The notes under the pieces: model-generated
Told to the model about the DNA's origin: nothing
The model's input: the letters and a program-made list of their open reading frames with translations, nothing else
Database searches by the model: none
In this document: in pieces, positions 55,358 to 64,000 of the stretch
How positions within the stretch are numbered: position 1 is the first letter of the stretch
How the letters are laid out: each line of letters starts with the position of its first letter
NCBI GenBank assembly: GCA_024760905.1
Contig: CM045734.1
Span: 45,097,064-45,161,063 of the forward strand
DNA: 64,000 nucleotides
Reading direction: 5' to 3'
From: Plotosus lineatus
Lineage: Eukaryota; Chordata; Actinopteri; Siluriformes; Plotosidae
Made by a program: the position numbers and the translations under genes

Positions 55358-56575
55358 TCAATCTAACTTGCTGCACGTCCTTCCCATCTCTATTTCTCTG
55401 CTGTGCCAACCTGTATAAATAATTTCTCCCTCTTTACTTTCCAACCGAGCATACAAGTCATCAAACGCACTCTGTTTGGCCTTTGACACTGCTACCTTTG
55501 CCTTACGCTGTGTCACCCTGTACTCCTGTTTACTCTCTTCGGTTTTCTCAATGTCCCACTTCTTCTTAGCTAACCTCTTCCTTTGTACACACTCCTGCAC
55601 TTCCTCATTCCACCACCAAGTCTCCTTATCTACTTTCCTTCCAGATGACACACCAAGTACTCTCCTACCGGTCTCCCTGATCACATTAGCTGTGGTTGTC
55701 CAGTCATCTGGAAGCACTTCCTGACCACCCAAAGCCTGTTTCAACTCCTCCTTGAAGACAACCCGACACTCTTCCTTTTTCAGCTTCCATCACTTTGTCT
55801 TCTGCTCTACCTTTGCCTTCTTCACCTTCCTTACCATCAGCATCATCCTGCACACCACCATCCTATGCTGTTTGGCAACACTCTCACCCGCTACTACTTT
55901 GCAGTCACTGACTTCTTTTAAATTACATCGCCTGCACAAGATGTAGTCTACCTGTGTGCTCCTACCTCCACTTTTATAAGTCACCCTGTGCTCCTCTCTC
56001 TTCTGGAAGAAAGTATTCACCACAGCCATTTCCATCCTTTTTGCAAAATCTACCAACATCTGTCCTTCTGCATTCCTGTCCTGGATACCAAACCTGCCCA
56101 TCACTTCCTCGTCCCCTCTGTTTCCTGCACCAACATGGCCATTGAAGTCTGCCCCAATGACCACTCTTTCACCTCTGGGGGTACTCTGCATCACTCCATC
56201 TCACTCACTCCAGAATCTTTCCTTCTCTTCTCGCTCACGTCCTGTCTGTGGGGCATAAGCGCTAACCACATTGAACATCACACCTTCAATTTCTAACTTG
56301 AGACTCATCACTCTGTCTGACACTCTTTTCACTTCTAGAACATTCCTGACAAACTCCTCCTTCAAGATGACTCCTACTGCATTTCTCTTCCCATCCACAC
56401 CATGAAAAAACAGCTTAAACCCTGCTCCTAAGCTTCTAGCCTTGCCACCTTTCCACCTGGTCTCCTGGACACACAGTATGTCCACCTTCCTCCTCTGCAT
56501 CATGTCAGCCAGCTCTCTACCTTTTCCTGCCATAGTTCCAACATTCAAAGTCCCTACTTTCAGTCCTAGACTCAT
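55358..56575 (-). pseudogene. RTE endonuclease and linker, two nonsense codons
   Basis: One frame from MSLGLKVGTLNVGTM. It is stopped by a TGA at 56,201-56,203 (Leu codon TTA in the 40 kb copy) and again near 55,790 (Trp of KTKWWKL). It then runs on as ETWWWNEEVQECVQRKRLAK until a frameshift near 55,430. Endonuclease residues (CVQETRW, ADFNGHVGAG, QVDYILCRR) are intact. Older or less constrained than the 40 kb copy. Confidence 0.9.
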
Positions 56576-56866
56576 GCCTTTCCTCTTCTCTCTCTGGCAA
56601 CGGACACGCCTCCCGACTCTCCTTCTTCGACGTCTTCGACCAACAGTAGTCCAATTTCCATCAGCACCCTGTTGGTTGACAGCACTGATGGCGGTCGTTG
56701 TTAACCCGGGCCTCGACCGATCCGGTATGTCATTCTTGCTTGTGATTCACATATTTTATTTGGCATTTGTTTTACGCCGGATGCCCTTCCTGACGCAACC
56801 CTCTGCATTTATCCGGGCTTGGGACCGGCGTGAGAGAGACACACTGGTTTTTGCCCCCCCTCACGG

Positions 56867-57020
56867 CTGCATTATATACTAAGCTAATAATAATTTTAAG
56901 AATTTTTAAAGAATATTAAAAATAATAATAAGATTTTTTTCACTTCAGGAAGTTAAAATTATTATTAGCTGCATTATATACTAAGCTAATAATAATTTTA
57001 ACTTCCTGAAGTGAAAAAAA
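56867..57020. repeat. Direct repeat and 35-bp palindrome arm at the LINE 5' junction
   Basis: GCTGCATTATATACTAAGCT (extending to ...AATTTTA) occurs at 56,867 and again at 56,969. The sequence 56,935-56,970 is the reverse complement of 56,985-57,020 (CTTCAGGAAGTTAAAATTAT against ATAATTTTAACTTCCTGAAG). Confidence 0.85.
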
Positions 57021-59476
57021 TGTTATTTCCATTTTTAAATTGAAGGGAATTTACTATTCACCGATATGTTGTACTTGGTACCAGGCGTACAGATAGGAAG
57101 TGGGTGATCTCATAAAGGAAACAGTACAGCAAGCAGTGATCAAAAACCAATGAAATTGCGTCGTTTCTTTTACCACTCCCCTCCTGTTGCGAACAAATCG
57201 CCCATTTGGGATTCCTCAAGTTTGTTTTTGAAACAAGAAACTTGATGGATATTTGGTGTGCATGTGTCGGTTCAAACCTCAAGAATGCACGTAAGAGTGA
57301 TTGTGACGTTTGTAGAAAAGGTTCATGTTTATATAGACCTTTTTACCAGATTTGTCATTGCGGAAGGGACTCGACACGTGTACGTCCACAAGACTGCAGT
57401 AGCTGCTGCGTAGTGACCGTCTGACATGCAAACACTTGGCTACATGTAGTATGAAAACTTCTCTGAAGAGTGTCAACTTTTTGGTTTGGAAATAAACATC
57501 AGTCACACACATCCAACAATAGAAATGAGAACAGCAGGGATTTTTCTTTAATTATGTTTGTGGGTGCTATTCAGTGGATAACAGAAGTTTGTTCCTGCTA
57601 ATCTGACCACCGGTAACCAACACGTAACTGAAACGATTGTTCCGCGTTTATTTTACTCCGTGTGCACACCCCTTTTAAAATGTCAGGTTTTTATGATGTA
57701 TATAAAAAAAAGACAAAGCATGTCATAACCTTCTTCACCTTTATTGTGACCTATGACCTGTACAATTCAACTGAATATACACATATTGATGTGCTTTTTA
57801 AATAATATTTATAGAGGATGGCATGAAAGTTGCGTCAATTATCATGCCTAGAAACTCCTCTCTCTTTTTCCCCGTGTCCTCCCTGCAGTTTATTCTTTTG
57901 TCAGTCAAGCACCAATGCTTTTTTTTTTTTTTTTTTTTTTAAATCTATGTTTAATTGGAAGGATAAAATCTAACTGGACCCCGTCCCTTTACAGTGCCTG
58001 ATAAATTCATAGATAGAAATTTGGCAGAGGAAATTATTAGTTTAAGCCTTACTGTGGTGGACACACTTCTCTCTGTCCAAATTAACCATGACGAGCCAGA
58101 TGAAAACGGCTAAGACCGACATGAGGAGAGTAACGGAAACAATGCTGTCCAAACAGGACAGCAGTCCAAGGTGTTTCCTTTCTGTAATCAGAAGTGGGGG
58201 AATTACCGATGTAGTAAAAAGCTACCTTAATGTCTCAGTCGGGATTTAATTACAGACATCACCTAACTCTTTGGGCGAGTAGTGTTTTGGTATTATTATT
58301 ACCCCCCCCCCCCCCAGCTGTGACGTCTGTTGGGGGCTGGTTTTGTGTTGACCACGTTGGCACCCCATTGAGAAACCATGACAGAGCAGTGGCAGCCTAA
58401 TACAAAAGCAGCATTGTCATGAAACTCGCAAGGGTCGAAACCCAGGCGACGTGATTTATACAAGAGGGAGTTTAATCGAAAGTTTAGAGTCGCTGGCCTG
58501 AAATAAAATATTTTCAAGAAGTCCACTGATGACTGTTTTAACTAAGATAGCAATGTATACGTGTATAGTGTATGCACATCTCCATGTGTTGTGAAGGTTT
58601 ACGGTTTACTACACTCCTTTGTACCAGTGCATGCCTGTTTGATATGGTATCTGCAGCCAACGTGAAAGATGATCCTTTGTGATCTCTGAAGCTTTAGTCC
58701 CACGGTTGCTTTTCTAAGCCCGAGTGATGTTAACTTGGCCCCAATTGAAAAAGCAAACAGAGAAAGTAGAACATTGCTTAACAACCGAGGGGAAAAAAAA
58801 ACATCTTTTATACCAGGTACAAGTTCATATTTGTCTCCACGTTGCAGAAATTGACAGAATATGTGTAGTGGGCTTTGGAGCAGTATATTTTTATAGGACA
58901 CGATACATTTGTTTTCATGATGTGTGAATCCTTTAGCTGCAGACATGTTCGTCAGCCTTTTTTTTTGGTTACCCCCATTTCTTCAGAGATGTACTGATCA
59001 CATCATATATGTGGATGGTGAACCAATCTTGCATGGTTCAGAGCTCACTATGTCAATGTGCTTGCTTCAGTGAATTCTTTCTTTTTTCAATCCACAGAGG
59101 CTGAAGGGAGAAGAAATCGTTAGGATTTCGATAATACTGCTACTTTTGCCAGTACTACTTACTGATTCCTAGAACTGAAAGAAACTAAGGTGGTCAGTGC
59201 TAGCCCATTTCACCCAGAGTGCGAGAGAGAGAGAGGGAGAGCCAATATCAAAATATTCTGGATTGGGAATAGAAAAAATGAGATAAAATAAATGAAAGTC
59301 TTAATCAGAAATGTGGATGATGAGAGAAAAGCTGAAAGAGCCTTTATTTAGCAGTTTTCTTAATGTCTCCAATACATTACACAGAACTAAATACATTGGG
59401 ACAGTATTAATTTGGCGATCTTTAATAGTTTAGCGCCAGCGACTGTTTAATACCAGGTTCCCTTTATTCAATAGGT
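57021..59476. other. Single-copy intron sequence
   Basis: T tract 57,919-57,940, C tract 58,303-58,316, GA run 59,223-59,238. No gene or repeat family recognised. Confidence 0.45.
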
Positions 59477-60101
59477 GTGTACTTCTCAATTTTTTTTCTG
59501 TGGCGCCCCCTCTAGGAAGAAAAAACACCATCAAACCCCCCCCCCCCCTCCCCCACACACACCGCCCCACAAGCAACTATAAACACTGTAGTATTATTTG
59601 TCTATAAAATTGTGATTAGTACACCTCTGCATAAGATTGTATCTTTATGAACATTAAAAACAAAAAAAGAAAGAAATATAGTTCAACTTACAAGAAAGAA
59701 AATCTTGATTAACATTGTTTTTTAATCTGTAATTTAAAAGATTTAAAGTGCACCAATGTGCCTGAAATTAAAAAATATGTCCTTATTTAAACTCATTCAA
59801 CTTATTTATGTCTTAATATCTCTGTCTCTCTCCATCTTTCTCTTCGTTCCTGTTAGAAATTTTTTAGTGTTGTTTCTTGAGGGGTTGTTTACTGCACTTC
59901 ATATCGTTTGCTTGTGTGAAAAACTGCTACACCATAGCACAACAATGAGAGCGCCACTGCCAACTACTGGAGAGGAGGTGCAATTACACTTAATTCTTGT
60001 ACTCTATTCCAGGAAAGCATGTTCCCCAGGGTCATACACACCCCATCTGGCATCACACCATAACCCCCAAGGGGGTGTGCCCCACTATTTGAGAAGCACT
60101 G
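59477..60101 (-). mobile_element. hAT-type element, 625 bp, relative of the 4.3 kb MITE
   Basis: Left GTGTACTTCTCAATTTTTTT, right, reversed, CAGTGCTTCTCAAATAGTGG. 8-bp duplications CAATAGGT (59,469-59,476) and CAATAGGA (60,102-60,109). The 130-codon plus-strand frame inside has no transposase motif. Confidence 0.85.
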
Positions 60102-60109
60102 CAATAGGA

Positions 60110-60441
60110 GCCAAACAAAATTCTTTGTGGCTGGTAATTTACTTTTAGCTCTCCAGTCTAATCACAATGTCTCACTCATACATTTTACTCCTTTATTTGA
60201 GTCACAATATAAATAAATAGACTGTTCACTTAGAGCAAAATTTTAATACTGAGATGATTACACACAGCAAATCTACTGGAAGCACGCAACACCTTGTGTT
60301 CTAGATGTGACGGCCTCCAGTTGTAAATGAAATGGAACCATTTATAGTCGGCTGTTGTGTTTGAAATGCAGCTAATCTGAGGCAACTACAGTAGCTTATT
60401 TGCAGGACCCAAACTATCAATGTAAAAATAAGAAATAGTCT

Positions 60442-60479
<38 letters not shown>

Positions 60480-61695
60480 AATTCTTGCTCACCTTCTGGT
60501 CGGTTACCTGAAATCATATACAGTGATGATTATGTAATTATTTAGGGGGATCTATTTGAAAGTCATACTGGTGCACCAGTGAAAAATTAAGTCAATGTTT
60601 TCAAGCATTGTCACAAAATGAGACTTGATGATCACACTCTGGAGCCGTGAGCCCAGTGTATTTTTCAATAAGCTCATTTGTATTACTGTATTCGTTTATA
60701 TCCTGCTGCCATTTGAACACAACTGTCATCATAGTATTACAGATTGTCTTGTAAACACTTTTAATAAATGCTATCTGAAGATGAACTGCACAGTGAATTG
60801 GCTTCTCCTGCGTAATTCATTTTGTTTTCAGTGTTTGCACTTGGGTCCTGGTGAGGTAATCTGTGGCCTTCATCTCCACAGCATGGGAGTGGTGATCTTG
60901 GCTCTTCATGGTCATGACTCACTGATATTGTGTACAGAATTCAGAATGTTTTAAAGCATTCATCCCTCATATTTTGACTCCGATTACAGCAGGATTGAAG
61001 CTAAAGATTAGGGCAGTGAATGTCTGGAGAAACATTAAGATCTCAGTGAAGTTGAGCATCGGACTCAGTCAGGTCGTGTGTGGTACATGGTACAAATTCT
61101 GAGAGTCGGCAGCTTTAGAGTATTATTTATTTATTTATCAATATAATGCAAGCTCGGGTGATGAAGTTAAATGTCCCCAAGTCTTGTGCGACCTCGGGAA
61201 AGCAATTGGGAAATTTGTGTCATCGTTTTTCATTGAGATCAAATATTCTTTGTGGTAAGAATGGCTATGTTCTTTTTCCCATCTGGAAATGAATACATGT
61301 TGAATTTTTATGTCTTTATACTTTATAAGCCTGTGCTATGAGGTACTGTGTGCAGCATTTCAGGTGATCCGCAGCATTGCTCTGAATACTAATGCTTCAC
61401 TATGGAGATGAAGGGGGATATTGGGAGAGAACACAGGAACAGGGATCACTGCTAGCTCTACAGGAGAGAATGACTCCTCTACTTCACATCAAACAGTGAC
61501 ATTTGACCAAGTCCTGTTTCTCTACAAATTGGCATTGCACAAGGCTGGCTTCATACTTGGAGTATGGAAGAATGATATTCAAATCCAAAATGAAGAGCAA
61601 GCTAGGCAAAGCTGGTTCAGACATGGTGTGTTTTCTGGATTAGTATTCAGAACACCTAGCCCTCCTGCTTTTTGTGCTAGCTCACTGTATGTATA
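60110..61695. other. Single-copy intron sequence with an (AC)n array
   Basis: (CA)n at about 60,441-60,478. No gene or element recognised. Confidence 0.5.
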
Positions 61696-62586
61696 AAGAT
61701 GCTCCCCAACTTATGTTTTTGTTCGGTTCCAGACGGCCGAACGGAAGTTTTAAAAAAAAAAAAAAAAAAAAAAAACGTAAGTTGTTACTGTATGTTCCAG
61801 TGACACATGACATTCATACTGTACTATACATCCATAAATACCAGCATCATCTCATAAAACCTAAACAATTATTATAAACATAACATTGTAAAATAATATC
61901 AAATATATCAAATAATATCAACATTAATTTCAAATAAATGAAATTCAAGCAAAATAATTTCACATAGGTAAATGTTAATCAAATTCACTCATGAAATGTC
62001 AAATACAGTATCAAATATAACCTTTAACATTCTCTATGATGCGATCTTTCTGCTTGTAAAGAAAGTTCCGATGGTCGATGGCTGGTCACTTTACATGAAG
62101 CTGAGCAAAGTCACTTTACATGAAGGTTAAAACAGCCAATCAACACTTACAGTATGTGAGGCACTCCACCGAAAGTAGTTCACTTGCTTGTGCTTGAGAC
62201 AGCGCGGGTTATCCAGACTTCTGGTCTTTCAAGTGAGCAAGGGCGCCGTTGAATACTCGTTTAGTACTCAGCCTGCACTGATGTGAATCACCAGCAGAGC
62301 AGAGAGTTCTCTTTCTTTTCTGGATTCGGATTTTCATTCATTTTATAACTCTCTTTGCTTAATGCATAGTAGATTGCGCCGATCTGAACAGATAGTTAAT
62401 TCAGTCTTGGGAAAACCAGAATTTCCGTTCAGTCTGTCGTTTGTAAACAATGGACGCAGCGTCATTACGTCAGCGTACTATGTAGGTACGTCTCATACTA
62501 CAGAGAGCACGCTAAACTCAAAATTTGACAATTAAAAAAAAAAACGAAAAAAAAAACAAAAAACGTAAAATCAAAAAAACCGTAAA

Positions 62587-62590
<4 letters not shown>
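61696..62590 (-). mobile_element. pogo/Tigger-like element, family G derivative with foreign insert (copy 3)
   Basis: Left end AAAGATGCTCCCCAACTTAT after TA; the right end runs into a TG/TA microsatellite. On the minus strand it has the leader, then at ACAGACTGAAC it jumps into the foreign segment (GGAAATTCTGGTTTTCCCAA). It thus lacks the leader 3' part and transposase start kept at 52.5 kb. The AT-rich right half is intact. Confidence 0.88.
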
Positions 62591-62654
<64 letters not shown>

Positions 62655-62660
62655 TTTTCT
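62591..62660. repeat. (TG)n/(TA)n/T array
   Basis: Links the family G copy to the next SINE. Confidence 0.93.
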
Positions 62661-62946
62661 CTTTTCGACTTTTTCAAGGGTCACCACAGCGAGACATCTG
62701 ATTGGGCATAGGTTTTTACGTCGGCTGCCTTTTCCTGATACAACCCTTTAGCTACGCTACGCTTTACGAAAGTCAGCGATGGTTCTTTTACATGAACCTC
62801 TCACCATAGACCGTGAGAGACATGGCCGGCCTTTGATAACCCAGTTAGCGGCACTGGTGGGATGTTGACAACCTTGTGGAGAGTGGGACTCGAACCCCCA
62901 ACCTTAGGATCAGCGATCCAGTGCCCTAAACCACTAGGCCACCACT
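62661..62946 (-). mobile_element. SINE S2 with RTE-derived tail
   Basis: On the minus strand: head GTGGTGGCCTAGTGGTTTAG, GGTTCGAGTCCCACTCTCCA, body, GTATCAGGAAAAGGCAGCCG, AAAAACCTATGCCCAATC, and GTCTCGCTGTGGTGACCCTT. Confidence 0.88.
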
Positions 62947-63059
62947 GATGTCACGTAAATGCAAAGATGTCACGTGGGCAGGCAGGAGGTGGTGCATAAC
63001 AGAGGAGGAGGAGGAGAATTTTGTGCAAGTGCATGCTATAAATGTGGGTGGGTGGGTGA

Positions 63060-63190
63060 GTGTTTACCCTGTGATAGTCTAGCAGGCTGTTTTGGGTGTA
63101 CCCCAGTTTTGCCCACTGGCAGTACAGATAGGATTCAGCCTCTCCATGACCCTAATAAGGAGATTGTGATTTGGCAAATAACTGGATGAG
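63060..63190 (+). mobile_element. L2-like SINE tail fragment
   Basis: ACCCTGTGATAGTCTAGCAG, GGATTCAGCCTCTCCATGAC and CCTAATAAGGAGATTGTG; no head remains. Confidence 0.7.
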
Positions 63191-63725
63191 TGTGTTTTTA
63201 AATCTATGTTATAGAACTTGGCTTTGCTAGAGTGTGTTTGTCAGAGCATTCATCCATTGATTCATTTTCTAGTTTAGGCCTAACACAAATCCAATAGAGC
63301 TTGTCCCCAGCTAACATAAAGGTGCACTCCTGGTTAAAGTTGAACAAGGTATGAGCAACACACACAGCGTAGCTTCAGCAACGAGTGCATGCAGAACAAA
63401 AACAAGTCTCAGGCCTTTGACTTCAAGCATATAATTAACTGCTTTGTGTTTGCTTCTTGGAGACTGTCATTGCAAATTAATCCCAATTTTGAAGGATTAG
63501 GGTTTAAACCAGGAGGGTGTTAAACCTGCAGAACAATAACAATACAAGCACACTGTTCATAGTGATTCTAATGTTGCCTTTAGCTCCTGCCCCAATAATG
63601 TAATATGCCAGTATTCTAAACACTTCTTTAGTATTTTCCAACTAATAAAACAATAAAGTAATAACTAAATTAGTAAACTTGCTGGCCATGTACTAAATAC
63701 AGTCTATCCTATTGTTATTATAAAT
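63191..63725. other. Single-copy intron sequence
   Basis: Nothing recognised. Confidence 0.45.
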
Positions 63726-63918
63726 CAGGGGTGCTCAATCCTGCTCCTGGAGATCTACCTTCCAGATGACTTTATCTCCAACCCTAATGTGGCCCATGTG
63801 ACATGTAAGATCCAGTCAGGTCTTGATGAGATGATTGGATGGTTAGGTGGGCGTGATTAGGGTTGGAGTGAATGTCTTCTGGGAGGTAGATCTCCAGGAG
63901 CAGGATTGAGCACCCCTG
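63726..63918. mobile_element. hAT-type MITE, 193 bp, perfect 8-bp duplication
   Basis: Ends CAGGGGTGCTCAATCCTGCT and AGCAGGATTGAGCACCCCTG are perfect inverted repeats, continuing into CCTGGAGATCTACCTTCCAG against CTGGGAGGTAGATCTCCAGG. TTATAAAT flanks it at 63,718-63,725 and 63,919-63,926. Confidence 0.95.
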
Positions 63919-64000
63919 TTATAAATGATTCCTGTTAACTGTTTAGTTTTCCTAACTGTTTTACCCTTTGTTTGGATTGGGGGAGGCTTGAGCCCATTCC

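Larger units (their letters stand above)
53739..56873 (-). mobile_element. RTE-clade LINE, full length with 5' UTR, degraded
   Basis: 3,135 bp on the minus strand. The 5' UTR (56,873-56,576) includes GTCAGGAAGGGCATCCGGCG, CGATCCGGT reversed, and GTCGAAGACGTCGAAGAAGG. The coding region and the standard 3' signature follow. It gives the full structure of the family and shows where the SINE S2 tail pieces come from. Confidence 0.95.
20521..64000 (+). other. Large intron of the DAPK-family gene (runs off the window)
   Basis: It starts with the donor GTAAAG after the first coding exon. In reading downstream I found no exon continuing the kinase (glycine loop, VAIK-like lysine, HFDLKPEN loop). The remaining 43 kb, made of transposons, SINEs, microsatellites and single-copy DNA, is therefore inferred to be one intron. 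A short exon could have been missed. Confidence 0.6.

Overview
The window looks like euchromatic, repeat-rich DNA of a ray-finned (teleost) fish. The signs are RTE-type LINEs, Tc1-like transposons, pogo/Tigger and hAT MITEs, tRNA-derived SINEs with L2-like or RTE-like tails, long AC/AT microsatellites, and one host exon of the death-associated protein kinase family. I cannot name the species. There is no bacterial, plasmid, phage or CRISPR content.

Host gene. One coding exon is supported, at 20,393-20,520 (+), between a strong polypyrimidine acceptor and a GT donor. It holds the start of a DAPK-family kinase up to the first residues of the glycine-rich loop. The paralogue is unresolved, and extra N-terminal methionines slightly favour dapk2. 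I see no following kinase exon, so 20,521-64,000 is best read as one long first coding intron. The region before 20,393 is an upstream intron or 5' flank.

Mobile DNA, left to right. 1-2.4 kb: RTE fragment, SINE, MITE, second LINE and a pogo relic with a transposase fragment. 2.4-4.65 kb: a Tigger-like MITE carrying an RTE insertion and a hAT MITE. 6.4-10.4 kb: SINEs, one split by a MITE. 10.5-15.4 kb: an old Tc1 element carrying a second Tc1 (itself carrying a SINE), a further SINE with a 93-bp RTE tail, and an RTE with a 330-codon ORF. 17-19.5 kb: SINEs and very long AT/AC arrays. 20.6-23.5 kb: SINEs and a 394-bp tandem duplication just inside the intron. 25-26.8 kb: a large inverted duplication carrying LINE 5' sequence. 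28-41 kb: many TA-flanked MITEs, including a three-level nest at 36.9-41.1 kb with a nearly intact RTE bounded by a perfect 94-bp duplication. 43-51.5 kb: SINEs, a second LINE type, hairpin MITEs and a CCGTATTTTC-ended element. 52.5-57 kb: a pogo derivative with a foreign internal segment and a full-length RTE. 57-64 kb: mostly single-copy intron, three more MITEs and SINEs.

Main result. One SINE head and body (about 240 bp) occurs with two different 3' ends. In one form the end is an L2-like LINE tail. In the other it is a miniature RTE, with RTE 5' UTR sequence joined to the RTE 3' end, and the full RTEs supplying both pieces are present here. The switch falls at one point in every copy. 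Also notable are the 94-bp target-site duplication, six families of CAG...CTG, TA-flanked pogo-like MITEs (about 18 copies), a pogo derivative family sharing a ~390-bp foreign insert, and several long DNA hairpins.
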